Assembly (NCBI GenBank): GCA_030528555.1
Contig: JAUMYQ010000007.1
Span: 1-64,000, forward strand
Origin: Porphyromonadaceae bacterium
GTDB lineage: Bacteria > Bacteroidota > Bacteroidia > Bacteroidales > Porphyromonadaceae
Direction of reading: 5' to 3'
Length of the DNA stretch: 64,000 nt
Within the stretch, counting starts at the first letter, position 1. Each line of letters begins with the position of its first letter. This document shows, piece by piece, positions 43,416-51,931 of the stretch. The position numbers and the translations under genes are program-made. The notes beneath the pieces were generated by a model that saw nothing but the letters and a program-made list of their open reading frames with translations, ran no database searches and was not told where the DNA came from.

Positions 43416-43423
43416 TACTTTTG
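43416..43423 (+). promoter_or_regulatory. Candidate promoter overlapping the start of the GNAT gene
   Basis: TACTTTTG matches the -7 box fully but ends 4 bp before the ATG at 43428. If used, the RNA would start at or after that ATG, favouring the in-frame ATG at 43467 as the real start. Confidence 0.45.
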
Positions 43424-43427
43424 GACC

Positions 43428-44003
43428 ATGACTTATTCATATGAAGAGTACCTAAGCTTCTCCGACATGCCTCTCAACGAAGAGGAGCTTGAGCGACTAA
43501 GGCAAATGTATATAGAGAGCTTTCCGCCCGAGGAGCGCAGGCCTTGGGAGCAATTGCTCGGGGGGATAAACGAAGCCTTTGCTCTACGTCTCTTGCGTTA
43601 TAGGGGATGCCCCTGTGGCTTCCTCTCACTCTGGCGACTGAGGCATGCCGTCTTTGTGGAGCACTTAGTTATTTCTCCAGCCGTACGTGGGCGAGGAGTT
43701 GGCTCAGCCGCCATGAAGAGCCTCCTGACAGAGCTCAGGCATTGTCCCTTAATACTCGAGATTGAGCCCAGAGAGCTAAGCTCGGAAGCTCGGCGCAGGC
43801 AAGAATTTTACGAGCGGCTCGGCCTGACCCTCCTACCCTATCCCTATATCCAACCGCCTTATATAGCAGGGACAATGGGCGTTCGCCTACGTCTCATGAG
43901 CTGCCATCCTCTGCCCGAGACACAAATACAACCAATCATAGACGAGCTCCACCGAGTGGTCTATCGAACAAACGACCCGACACATGTTTCCATTCAAATT
44001 TAA
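43428..44003 (+). CDS. GNAT-family N-acetyltransferase
   Basis: The product is up to 191 residues. The acetyl-CoA site is FVEHLVISPAVRGRGVGSAA, with the V-x-x-x-x-R-G-x-G core. The N-terminus is acidic (NEEELERLRQMYIESFPPEE), as in a known subgroup of stand-alone acetyltransferases. Target unknown. A start at 43467 (MPLNEEELERLRQMY) is better placed relative to the promoter element. The last 20 bases overlap the alcohol dehydrogenase gene. Confidence 0.85.
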   Translation: MTYSYEEYLSFSDMPLNEEELERLRQMYIESFPPEERRPWEQLLGGINEAFALRLLRYRGCPCGFLSLWRLRHAVFVEHLVISPAVRGRGVGSAAMKSLLTELRHCPLILEIEPRELSSEARRRQEFYERLGLTLLPYPYIQPPYIAGTMGVRLRLMSCHPLPETQIQPIIDELHRVVYRTNDPTHVSIQI

Positions 44004-45135
44004 GAACCCTACTGAGCTTATCTTCGGCTCAGGCATGATCAAAGAACTGCCCAAGCGTATCCCACAGACAGAGCGCGTGCTCCTTGTATTTGGTGGTGGC
44101 AGCGTCCGTAGCAATGGCGTTTATGATGATGTCACAACTGCTCTCTCAGGGTATGACCTCATCGAGTTTTGGGGCATTGAGCCGAACCCTAAGGTCGAGA
44201 CCATACGCCATGCGGTGAAGCTAGGCAAAGAGTCTGGAGTGACTTTCGTCCTGGCCGTAGGTGGAGGCTCGGTACTAGACGCAGCTAAGCTCATTGCTAC
44301 AGCCATCCCCTCCGAGCATGACGCTTGGAAACTGGTTCTTAAGGGAATAGATCGCTCGATAGCCTCCCTGCCCCTCGGCACCATCCTCACCATCCCCGCC
44401 ACTGGGAGCGAAATGAACCGAGGGGCTGTCATCTCATCGGCCAAAACAAAAGAGAAGTTTAGCTTCGTGGGCAACTATCCTCTCTTCTCCATCCTCGACC
44501 CTACCTATACCTCGACCCTACCTCCCTACCAAATCGCCTGTGGCATAGCCGACACTTTCGTTCACGTGCTGGAGCAATATCTCTGCTTCACAGACGAAAG
44601 CCCCTTGATGGACCGCTGGGCAGAGGGCATTTTGCTAACGCTCATCGAGCAAGCCGAAGCTATTCATCGTGAGCCTGCCGACCTTAATGCCCGCTCCACC
44701 TTTATGCTCTGCGCCACAATGGCCTTAAATGGATTCATCTCTATGGGAGTAAGCCAAGACTGGGCGACCCACCGCATTGGGCACGAGCTAACGGCTCTCA
44801 CCGAGCTGACCCACGGACACACACTTGCTATCATCCTTCCAGCCCTCTTACGTACTGTTGGGCATACAGAGAAAAGAGCCAAGCTCCTCCAGTATGCCGA
44901 ACGCATCTGGCACATTGACAAGGGTAGCGATGAGGCTAACATTGATGAGGTAATAAGACGCACCGAGGACTTCTTCCGTAGTCTTGGGCTGGCAACTCGT
45001 CTGTCAGAGTGTGGCATCGGAGAGGACATAATAGACGAAGTCGTATATCGCCTCTCGGAGCGTGGCGCTAGTATCAGCTATTGCCACGAATACTCCCAAG
45101 AAATTATCGCGAGTATCCTGCGCTCAGCTCTCTAA
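43984..45135 (+). CDS. Iron-containing alcohol dehydrogenase (YqhD/butanol dehydrogenase type)
   Basis: The product is 383 residues. The NAD(P)-binding motif is LVFGGGSVRSNGVYD and LAVGGGSVLDAAK. Metal ligands appear in CGIADTFVHVLEQY, DWATHRIGHEL and LTHGHTLAIILP. GSEMNRGAVIS is the usual substrate-cleft block. It likely reduces aldehydes with NADPH in the cytoplasm, serving redox balance or aldehyde detoxification. It overlaps the GNAT gene by 20 bp. Confidence 0.93.
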   Translation: MFPFKFKNPTELIFGSGMIKELPKRIPQTERVLLVFGGGSVRSNGVYDDVTTALSGYDLIEFWGIEPNPKVETIRHAVKLGKESGVTFVLAVGGGSVLDAAKLIATAIPSEHDAWKLVLKGIDRSIASLPLGTILTIPATGSEMNRGAVISSAKTKEKFSFVGNYPLFSILDPTYTSTLPPYQIACGIADTFVHVLEQYLCFTDESPLMDRWAEGILLTLIEQAEAIHREPADLNARSTFMLCATMALNGFISMGVSQDWATHRIGHELTALTELTHGHTLAIILPALLRTVGHTEKRAKLLQYAERIWHIDKGSDEANIDEVIRRTEDFFRSLGLATRLSECGIGEDIIDEVVYRLSERGASISYCHEYSQEIIASILRSAL

Positions 45136-45269
45136 ATCCCCTCATCCTTCCTCGTAACAAAAGGATATCCCTATCAAAATCTCTACTATCCATCAACTAA
45201 ATTTTTCTCTGCTCCGAAGCACTGATAATCTACTCACCTTGATATAGTTAGAGACACCCCCCATCTTTT

Positions 45270-45378
45270 CGCAAAAACTTCCCGAACTTTTTTCTCGGAG
45301 TTCCCGAACTTTTTCTAAAAAGTTCGGGAAGTTTTTTTTGAAAGTTCCCGAAGATTTTTTGCGCACATCCTAGGGGTT
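45270..45378. repeat. TTCCCGAA repeat element, copy C
   Basis: It carries the central perfect hairpin CCCGAACTTTTT/AAAAAGTTCGGG with a CT loop, and the flanking GTTCCCGAA units. The GGAATAC start seen in A and B is missing, and the end (ACATCCTAGGGG) is altered, so this copy is partly eroded. Same orientation as copy A. Confidence 0.8.
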
Positions 45379-45475
45379 ATTTTCGGTAGTACTACAGAGC
45401 TACTGCAGAGAACGGATTGAAAGGCCTAGTAAACCTAAAAGTTGGGATAAATTAAACAACAAATTGGCGTACAGA

Positions 45476-45506
45476 TTTGGAAGTTTCGTCAAAGTGTTTA
45501 CCTTTG
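45476..45506 (+). promoter_or_regulatory. Promoter of the ABC/GntR/GIN operon
   Basis: TTTG (45476-45479), 19 bases, TACCTTTG (45499-45506): consensus at both boxes and ideal spacing. Transcription would start near 45513. Confidence 0.75.
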
Positions 45507-45560
45507 CTAGTGTAATACTTCGGTATCACAGTAGGCGTATATAGAAAAGACTCTGAAAAG

Positions 45561-46532
45561 ATGCGAATAGAGTACATAGACAGCCCCCCAAAAATGGATT
45601 TAAAACTTAAAGAAAGTACCGCTATGATAGAGATTAAAGATTTGAGATTTGGCTACAAGCGTTGTCCTCGTCTCTTCGATGGGCTAAACCTCCAAATACC
45701 AGCAGGACGTATCGTAGGACTACTTGGACGCAACGGTGAGGGAAAAAGTACGCTGATGAAACTTATTAATGGCCTCCTACTACCCAAAGGTGGCGAGCTG
45801 ACTGTCCTTGGGCGCGAGAGCAAGCAACGAAGTCTTGAGCTATTACAGAGTATCTATATACTTGGTGATGAAGTTCAATTACCCGAGATTAGTGTATCGG
45901 ACTACCTATCCTTATATAGTGCATTCTATCCAACCTACCAGGAGCATATCGCTCATGAACTCTTAGAGATGTTTGAGCTAAAGCATGCGATGCAACTCGG
46001 GCAAATGTCTTTCGGGCAGCGCAAGAAAGCTCAGATCACCCTTGCCCTTGCCCTACAAACACCCATACTTCTCTTAGACGAACCGACCAATGGGCTAGAT
46101 ATTCCATCAAAATCCATCTTTCGCCGTGCAATGGCTCAATACTGCCATTCCCAACAAACGATTATCATCAGCACACATCAGGTGCGAGACCTTGAGCAAA
46201 TTATCGACTATTTGATCTTGATGAATGAAAATCAAGTCGTGTGCAACGAACCAATTGCACGGCTAGATGACTGCTTCGTCATAGATACTATATCGGGCAC
46301 GCAGTCTGGAGAAGTACTCTATCGCGAGACCTCTATATTAGGTGAAGTTGGCATCTTCCCTCGTGGCAAACGGGGAGAGGGGCATCCCTTCTCCATCGAG
46401 TTGTTTTTCAATGCTATGATTAGCTCAACCGAGCCAATGATGGCTACTCTAGAACAGCATCATGCAGAGCATCCAGAGACAGAGTACTCCCATCTAATAG
46501 ACTGGTTGAAAGATCAGGAACAAACACAGTAA
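45561..46532 (+). CDS. ABC transporter ATP-binding protein
   Basis: The product is up to 323 residues; an ATG at 45624 (MIEIKDLRFGYKRC) matches the usual start of the domain. Walker A is LLGRNGEGKSTLM, the signature is MSFGQRKKAQITLAL (MSFGQ in place of LSGGQ), and Walker B is PILLLDEPTNGLD. His switch appears in IIISTHQVRDL. The last 90 residues are an extra domain. It pairs with the six-helix protein encoded 19 bp downstream; substrate unknown. Confidence 0.9.
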   Translation: MRIEYIDSPPKMDLKLKESTAMIEIKDLRFGYKRCPRLFDGLNLQIPAGRIVGLLGRNGEGKSTLMKLINGLLLPKGGELTVLGRESKQRSLELLQSIYILGDEVQLPEISVSDYLSLYSAFYPTYQEHIAHELLEMFELKHAMQLGQMSFGQRKKAQITLALALQTPILLLDEPTNGLDIPSKSIFRRAMAQYCHSQQTIIISTHQVRDLEQIIDYLILMNENQVVCNEPIARLDDCFVIDTISGTQSGEVLYRETSILGEVGIFPRGKRGEGHPFSIELFFNAMISSTEPMMATLEQHHAEHPETEYSHLIDWLKDQEQTQ

Positions 46533-46551
46533 CCCATAATATCGTTGACTT

Positions 46552-47346
46552 ATGAATACAAATGCTATCATACAATCGCGCAGCTCTTGGAGCCGTATCG
46601 TACAGATGCTCAAGGTGGATCTCTATGCCCAGCGCAGAGCTACGCTCTACGCACTCGGGGCGCTATTCATTCTCATCTTCATCTTCCCACGATTACCCCT
46701 TATCATTTGGGGCGTAAGTTACGAAGACTGGTCGCACGACATCAGCTTTGGAGGTCCTATCTATTCGGCTACCATGCTCGGTATAAGTGCCCTCTTCGGC
46801 ACATTTATGGGGATTATATACATCAATCGTAGAGTGCTACATGCTCGGCCCATACCCTTTGCTCTGCTACCAGCCAAACTCTGGGAGAAGATTGTCGCTC
46901 TGGCCCTCTTTGCCTTTGGCCTGTACATCAGTTCTATCCTAATCTTCGCCCTCTGTGATCTTCTCAACTTCGCCACCATAGCTAATTATAGGACAAGCAT
47001 AGGCAAAGGATTTTCACTACTCAATACTGGCTTTCTTACACCTAGTGAGCTCAGCATGGACAGCTTTGTCACCTTTCTGATTTACCTATGTGTTAGTCTC
47101 TCTATCGTTCTTTCTGCCATTAGCTTCCGACAGCTGAGGGTGGGGTTATTTGTTTGCCTCTTCGCTTGGGTCTTTGGGCTAATCATCTTCTTTACCCTAG
47201 GGATATATATTCTAACCCTCTTGGAGGCAGGTTCTAGTCTTGACGCACTCCATTGGATAAGCTACGGATCGATGGGGCTGCTTGCCCTCATCAATGGAAC
47301 GCTCATCTGGGGAATTTATCGCAGATTGAAGAGACTAGAATGTTGA
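46552..47346 (+). CDS. ABC transporter membrane subunit
   Basis: The product is 264 residues with about six membrane segments (for example about 33-50, 70-92, 110-137, 170-188, 198-222 and 232-252). It has no periplasmic binding domain, matching ABC-2-type exporters. It lies between the ATPase and the GntR regulator. Export of a lipid, peptide or antibiotic is possible; not determined. Confidence 0.8.
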   Translation: MNTNAIIQSRSSWSRIVQMLKVDLYAQRRATLYALGALFILIFIFPRLPLIIWGVSYEDWSHDISFGGPIYSATMLGISALFGTFMGIIYINRRVLHARPIPFALLPAKLWEKIVALALFAFGLYISSILIFALCDLLNFATIANYRTSIGKGFSLLNTGFLTPSELSMDSFVTFLIYLCVSLSIVLSAISFRQLRVGLFVCLFAWVFGLIIFFTLGIYILTLLEAGSSLDALHWISYGSMGLLALINGTLIWGIYRRLKRLEC

Positions 47347-47362
47347 TATTAAGATAGTAGCT

Positions 47363-47713
47363 ATGCAAAATAATCAAACATATCTAGGCTTTAGCCAGAT
47401 CATGGATTTGGTAGGCGACCGTATACTTCGAGGGCAATATGAAGCAAATGCTCGTATCCCCTCGGTACGAGAGATGGCTGTAGAGCTAGAGGTTAGCCCT
47501 CAAACTGTAGTGCGCGCCTACGAGAGGCTCACGCGCCTGGAGATTATCTACACGCAGCGAGGCTTAGGCTTCTTCGTTAGTAATGATGCGGTTGCTATCC
47601 TACGAAAGGATCGTACCGAGAGGCTCTATAGTGAGTTACTACCAAGCCTAAGTAAGGAACTAGAGCTTCTGGGGCTAGATGCCGAGGTAGTTGTAACGTA
47701 CTTCGGCAAATAA
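47363..47713 (+). CDS. GntR-family regulator, YtrA type
   Basis: The product is 116 residues. The winged helix-turn-helix is complete: ANARIPSVREMAVELEVSPQ, then TVVRAYERLTRLEIIYTQRG. The C-terminal tail of about 40 residues is too short for a ligand domain, the YtrA type. These small repressors usually control the ABC operon that encodes them. The GIN-domain gene follows after 41 bp. Confidence 0.9.
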   Translation: MQNNQTYLGFSQIMDLVGDRILRGQYEANARIPSVREMAVELEVSPQTVVRAYERLTRLEIIYTQRGLGFFVSNDAVAILRKDRTERLYSELLPSLSKELELLGLDAEVVVTYFGK

Positions 47714-47754
47714 ACCTGAGTTTTTCGATTTAACGAACTAAAATATCAAGTATT

Positions 47755-48627
47755 ATGAAAACAAATGTTTGGATTAAGCTCCTTGCTCCCCTTGTAGCAA
47801 TGGGCGGGTTACTAGGCCTTACTAGCTGCAATCGGATTGTTACATCTATGGCTGGTCTATCAGGACTAATGGCGGTTGGCAATACTCAGTCCGCTCGTTC
47901 TCTCAACGACAAAGAGCGAGTAACGATTGACCATACACTTACCGCAGTAAAAGAGGTCACTCTGTCTACTAACCTGGACTGCCACCTTTATCAAAGTAAG
48001 GAGGCACACCTAGAAGTAATTGCACCAAATGACGAACGGCTACAAGATTTACACTATGAAGTACAGGGCGATAGGCTAATCATCTATGACAAGAAGATTA
48101 AAGCACAAGGTAAACTAGATAGTGCGAATACCAACTACCATCTGGCCATCAACCTCTACCTACCTGAAGTCAAAGACATAACGCTTAGTGGGGCATGTGC
48201 ATTGGAGGTTAAGACTGACCTCAGCCCACATAAGCTAAGTATCGATTGCTCGGGAGCTAGCTCCATTACAGCGGGCAAGGTCAGCTGCAGTGACCTTGAT
48301 TTGGACCTCTCAGGAGCGGTCGCTTGCACAATGAAAGACATAGAGGCCAAACGTGTGACGGCAGACCTCTCGGGGGCCGTAAGTCTAACTCTATCAGGAC
48401 AGACAGAGAGCCTTATAGGCGACTTTTCGGGCGCAGTGAATGCGGACCTAAAGGACTTGAAGAGCTACACAGCAAAAGTAGAGGCATCAGGTGCATGTAA
48501 TGTAGAAATCTATGCAAGCGAAAGCCTGACATGTGACACTTCTGGTGTAGTCTCTCTCAGCTATTCAGGGAACCCCAAAGAGATAAAAATAGAGAAATCT
48601 GGCATGTCATCTGTACACAAACATTAG
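47755..48627 (+). CDS. GIN-domain (DUF2807) lipoprotein
   Basis: The product is 290 residues with a lipobox LTSCNR (Cys about 25). The mature part shows repeated beta-helix steps ending in Asp-x-Ser-Gly-Ala (IDCSGASSITAG, LDLSGAVACTM, ADLSGAVSLTL, GDFSGAVNADL, VEASGACNVEI), typical of the head-GIN/DUF2807 fold. Role unknown; often co-encoded with ABC exporters and regulators in Bacteroidota. Probably surface or periplasmic. A strong terminator follows. Confidence 0.88.
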   Translation: MKTNVWIKLLAPLVAMGGLLGLTSCNRIVTSMAGLSGLMAVGNTQSARSLNDKERVTIDHTLTAVKEVTLSTNLDCHLYQSKEAHLEVIAPNDERLQDLHYEVQGDRLIIYDKKIKAQGKLDSANTNYHLAINLYLPEVKDITLSGACALEVKTDLSPHKLSIDCSGASSITAGKVSCSDLDLDLSGAVACTMKDIEAKRVTADLSGAVSLTLSGQTESLIGDFSGAVNADLKDLKSYTAKVEASGACNVEIYASESLTCDTSGVVSLSYSGNPKEIKIEKSGMSSVHKH

Positions 48628-48657
48628 GGCCCTAACACTGTAAATACTAGTGTTCAG

Positions 48658-48703
48658 AAAAAGAGTGAGTAGACAAGGTTAGCTTTGTCTACTCACTCTT
48701 TTT
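48658..48703 (+). terminator. Terminator of the ABC/GIN operon
   Basis: AAAAAGAGTGAGTAGACAA (48658-48676) pairs perfectly with its complement at 48685-48703 across an 8-base loop, ending in TTTTT. Confidence 0.9.
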
Positions 48704-48863
48704 AATTTGACATATACACCCTATCAGGACATCAGATAGATCGGTCTTGGATACCTCTCAAGTAAATATGCAAGTCGGCCTCTATATCTCTAATACTTAG
48801 TCTGGCTCAGCTCGCATTTGTTGGAGCTCGAGAATAAACTATGAGTACACCCAATAAAATCTA

Positions 48864-48871
48864 TACCTTTG
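48864..48871 (+). promoter_or_regulatory. Promoter of the YceI-like gene
   Basis: TACCTTTG, full -7 match, 36 bp before the GTG at 48907. No clear TTTG at the expected distance. Confidence 0.5.
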
Positions 48872-48906
48872 CGAGCGGATTTTGTAACAGATATTACTAA
48901 CCTATT

Positions 48907-49584
48907 GTGAAACAACTCAAAATGACGAATTATCTAATTTGGGTAGGGCTGCTCGGTGGCCTACTCACACTAAATGCCTGCAACTCGGGCACAAAGTCGA
49001 ACAACACAGTATCGGCAGGCGACTCTGTCGCTGTGACAATGACAAACTCAGAGGTAGAAGTTGGGGTTGAAGTTGCTAGCTCCTTCGTTCAGTGGAAGGG
49101 CTTCAAGCCTGGAGGAGAACACTTTGGCAAGCTCCCTGTATCGGCTGGCTCAGTAGCTATCCAAGATGGCAAGCTCTATGGCGGTCACGTAGAGCTAGCA
49201 ATGAATGGAATCATTGTCGAAGACATCGAGGGCGAAATGGCAGCTATGCTCAAGGCACACCTAGAGAACGAAGACTTCTTCGAGGCAAGCAAGTACCCCA
49301 CAGCACGCTTCGAGCTAACAGACCTCCCCACCGAGGGGCTAGCGATCGAGAACGCTACCGAACTCAAGGGAAACCTCACCCTCAAGGATGTGACCAAGAA
49401 TATCAGCATCCCAGTAGAGGCGATCACGAGGGAGGGCGAAACCTATACGTTTGAGAGCAAGACCTTCCGCATCAATCGTGTAGATTGGAACGTAAAGTAC
49501 GGCTCGAAGACGCTCTTCGGCGACCTTGGTGACAAATTCATCGACGACGAAATCGAGCTCAAATTCGTCCTCAAAACTAAGTAA
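48907..49584 (+). CDS. YceI-family lipoprotein
   Basis: The product is 225 residues from GTG 48907 (ATG at 48922 possible). A lipobox LTLNACNS (Cys about 25) marks a lipoprotein. The mature part is a lipocalin-like barrel: SFVQWKGFKPGGEHFG, KLPVSAGSVAIQDGKL, ASKYPTARFELTDL, KGNLTLKDVTKNISIPVEAI and NRVDWNVKYG. YceI proteins bind isoprenoids such as polyprenols in the periplasm. Terminator follows. Confidence 0.92.
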   Translation: MKQLKMTNYLIWVGLLGGLLTLNACNSGTKSNNTVSAGDSVAVTMTNSEVEVGVEVASSFVQWKGFKPGGEHFGKLPVSAGSVAIQDGKLYGGHVELAMNGIIVEDIEGEMAAMLKAHLENEDFFEASKYPTARFELTDLPTEGLAIENATELKGNLTLKDVTKNISIPVEAITREGETYTFESKTFRINRVDWNVKYGSKTLFGDLGDKFIDDEIELKFVLKTK

Positions 49585-49608
49585 AGGACTTAGACCTACA
49601 AGCAAAAC

Positions 49609-49646
49609 TAAGGGGGGAGATGGCCGCTAGGCCATCTCCCCCCTTA
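49609..49646. terminator. Bidirectional terminator between YceI-like and GH92 genes
   Basis: TAAGGGGGGAGATGGCC (49609-49625), GCTA loop, GGCCATCTCCCCCCTTA (49630-49646): perfect 17-bp stem. It lies 24 bp after the rightward gene and 16 bp after the leftward GH92 stop, so it ends both. Confidence 0.8.
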
Positions 49647-49662
49647 TCTTCTCTATATGAGG

Positions 49663-51927
49663 TTAGTACCAACAGTGACCCCGCTCGGCTGTCATCTCTA
49701 GCTCGACCTCTGCCCCCGACATAATTTGCTCGTAGGTGAGGTAACTCACGCTGGAGGGCTTACCATCAATGCGTACCGCCTTGATGTAGGGCTTCTCGTG
49801 GCAGCCCTTAGCCTTTAGGCGGAAGGTCTTACCACTCGGCAGAGCTAGCTCGTAGCTCTCCACACGGGGCGTAACCAGTTCGTACCGACCGCTCACGGGA
49901 TCTAGAGGATAGAAACCAAGGGCAGCAAAGACATACCAAGCAGACATTTGCCCACAGTCCTCATTGCCACATAGCCCATCGGGCTTGTCGGTGTACAGCT
50001 CTCCGCAAACTTTGCGTACTAACTCGGAGGCACGCCAAGGTTGGCGAGCCAGATTGTACATAAATATAACGTGGTGGCTCGGCTCATTGCCGTGAGCGTA
50101 TTGCCCGATCATCCCCGTGGAGAAAATGGGCAGCGGAACATCCTCGGGCGTGGGATCGGAGAAGAAGCGATCGAGCCGTGCGGCTAAGCTATCCGCTCCC
50201 CCCATCAGACGCATTAGTCCCTCGGCATCGTGGTGCGCCCCGAAGAGGTACTGGTAGGCATTACTTTCGGTAACGTCCTTGGTGTAAGCAAAGGGAGAGA
50301 ATGGTTCACGCCACGCTCCACTCGAGAGGCGAGGACGGAAGAAGCCGCTAACTCCGTCCCACAGCCTATGGTGGCTCATTGATCTAGGCTCATAGTCCCG
50401 CACCAATACGCTATCGCCCCAATGCCGCCCAAGGGCAAGAATGGCAGCATCGTCATAGGCGTACTCAATCGTTTTACTTAGGCTCTCCTCCTCCCTATCG
50501 GCTGGCACATAGCCGAGGCTTCGGTAGTCGTCTAGCCCACGGTAGCCCTTGCGCTCGGCCGTGGAGCGTAGTAGGGCAATGAGGGCTGCTCTATCCTTCG
50601 GCTCATAAACGCCTCGCAGGATAGCCTCTACAATGACAGGCACAGAGTGGTAGCCGATCATCATATCCGTTTCGCACGCCCACATATTCCACACAGGGAG
50701 ATGACCGCTATTTTGCTGCCCAAAGTCGATGAGCGACTGCACCATTGCCCTATTGTCCTCGGAGTATAGGATGTTGTAGAGTGGATGGGCTGCACGATAG
50801 GTATCCCACAGAGAGAAGGTGCTGAAGTGTCGCCCCTCAGCTTCGAGCTGATGCACCACGCCATCCGCCCCAAGGTAGCGCCCATCGACATCGCTGTAGA
50901 GCGTGGGGCTGAGCTGCGAGCGATAGAGGGCAGTATAGAGCTTCGTTAGCTCGCCCCGACCGACCGAGGGGTCTGTGACCTTAATGCTGGAAAGGCGTTT
51001 GCGCCATAAGGAAGTATTTGCCTCAAGGTGGCGTTCGAAGTCCAAATGTGGGGCTTCGGCACGGAGGTTCATGGCTGCGCCCTCGGCATCCACACCCGAG
51101 AGGGCTGTGGCGAGGACGATTTGATCGCCTGCCTGCACCCGATAATAAAGCCGAGCATCGTGGCTGATGATGGTATCCGCCCCCTCGATACACTCATGGC
51201 GGACGATCGCTAGGCTATCGGGGCGGCGTGATAGTTGCGAACGGAAGTAGACCATTTGCCGAGAAGCCCAACCCGAGGAGAGGCGGTAGCCAGCGAGCGT
51301 TAGGCTATCGACTGCCTCGATCTGCGCCCCGAGTGTCCGATCCCAGTTCATTGCCTTGGTAAGGTTTAGCATAATGCAAGCCGAGTCCGAAGCACGCTCA
51401 AAGGTGTACCGCTGCACGCCCACCCGAGGCGAAGCCGTTAGCTCCACCCGAATATCGTAGCTATCGAGGCGTACCGAGTAGTAGCCAGCCCGAGCCTCTT
51501 CGCTCTCGTGACGGAAGCGTGAGTACACGCCAATGGGGGCTAGCTCCTCACCGTGGGGAGAGGTGCGGTGCAATGTATCAATGAAAGCAGGCAGCAAGAC
51601 GGGCATAAAGGAAATATCATACAGATCTCCTGCCCCAGTACCGCTCAAATGTGTATGGCTAAAGCCAGCGATCGTACTGTCGGGATAGTAGTAGCCCGAG
51701 ATCCTATCCCAGCCTGCCAGCCCATTGTCGGGGCTAAGCTGCACCATACCAAAGGGAGCGGACACCCCAGGATAGACATTGCCGACCCAATCCGTACCGA
51801 TCATTGGATCGACCAGATGCTCCAGCCCCTCCCCCTTAGGGTTTGTACAACTATCTCCCCCGAAGAGTATAGCCACGAGAGAGAGGAGTACCCCAAAACG
51901 CTTACCAATCTTTGTCTTCATATTCAT
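49663..51927 (-). CDS. Glycoside hydrolase family 92 alpha-mannosidase
   Basis: The product is 754 residues with a signal sequence and a possible lipobox (GGDSC, Asp at -2 is unusual). The GH92 marks are HLVDPMIGTDWVGNVYPG, TVLG-like barrel strands, WNMWACETDMMIGYHSV and GLCGNEDCGQMSAWYVFAAL. The family removes terminal alpha-linked mannose with calcium. Being at the outer membrane it would trim host glycans or the cell's own surface mannans. It is the last gene of the long leftward run and lies 4 bp after murI. Confidence 0.93.
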   Translation of the reverse strand: MNMKTKIGKRFGVLLSLVAILFGGDSCTNPKGEGLEHLVDPMIGTDWVGNVYPGVSAPFGMVQLSPDNGLAGWDRISGYYYPDSTIAGFSHTHLSGTGAGDLYDISFMPVLLPAFIDTLHRTSPHGEELAPIGVYSRFRHESEEARAGYYSVRLDSYDIRVELTASPRVGVQRYTFERASDSACIMLNLTKAMNWDRTLGAQIEAVDSLTLAGYRLSSGWASRQMVYFRSQLSRRPDSLAIVRHECIEGADTIISHDARLYYRVQAGDQIVLATALSGVDAEGAAMNLRAEAPHLDFERHLEANTSLWRKRLSSIKVTDPSVGRGELTKLYTALYRSQLSPTLYSDVDGRYLGADGVVHQLEAEGRHFSTFSLWDTYRAAHPLYNILYSEDNRAMVQSLIDFGQQNSGHLPVWNMWACETDMMIGYHSVPVIVEAILRGVYEPKDRAALIALLRSTAERKGYRGLDDYRSLGYVPADREEESLSKTIEYAYDDAAILALGRHWGDSVLVRDYEPRSMSHHRLWDGVSGFFRPRLSSGAWREPFSPFAYTKDVTESNAYQYLFGAHHDAEGLMRLMGGADSLAARLDRFFSDPTPEDVPLPIFSTGMIGQYAHGNEPSHHVIFMYNLARQPWRASELVRKVCGELYTDKPDGLCGNEDCGQMSAWYVFAALGFYPLDPVSGRYELVTPRVESYELALPSGKTFRLKAKGCHEKPYIKAVRIDGKPSSVSYLTYEQIMSGAEVELEMTAERGHCWY

Positions 51928-51931
51928 CTAA

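Larger units (their letters stand above)
45136..45560. other. Intergenic region with repeat copy C and a promoter
   Basis: No credible gene. It contains repeat copy C at 45270-45378 and an ideal promoter at 45476-45506 for the following ABC operon. Downstream of the promoter GTGTAATACTTCGGTATCAC can form a small TTCG-loop hairpin in the leader. Confidence 0.6.

Noticed and set aside
45499-45540. Riboswitch in the ABC operon leader
   Set aside because: Only a short TTCG hairpin is visible; the leader is too short and shows no known riboswitch motif.
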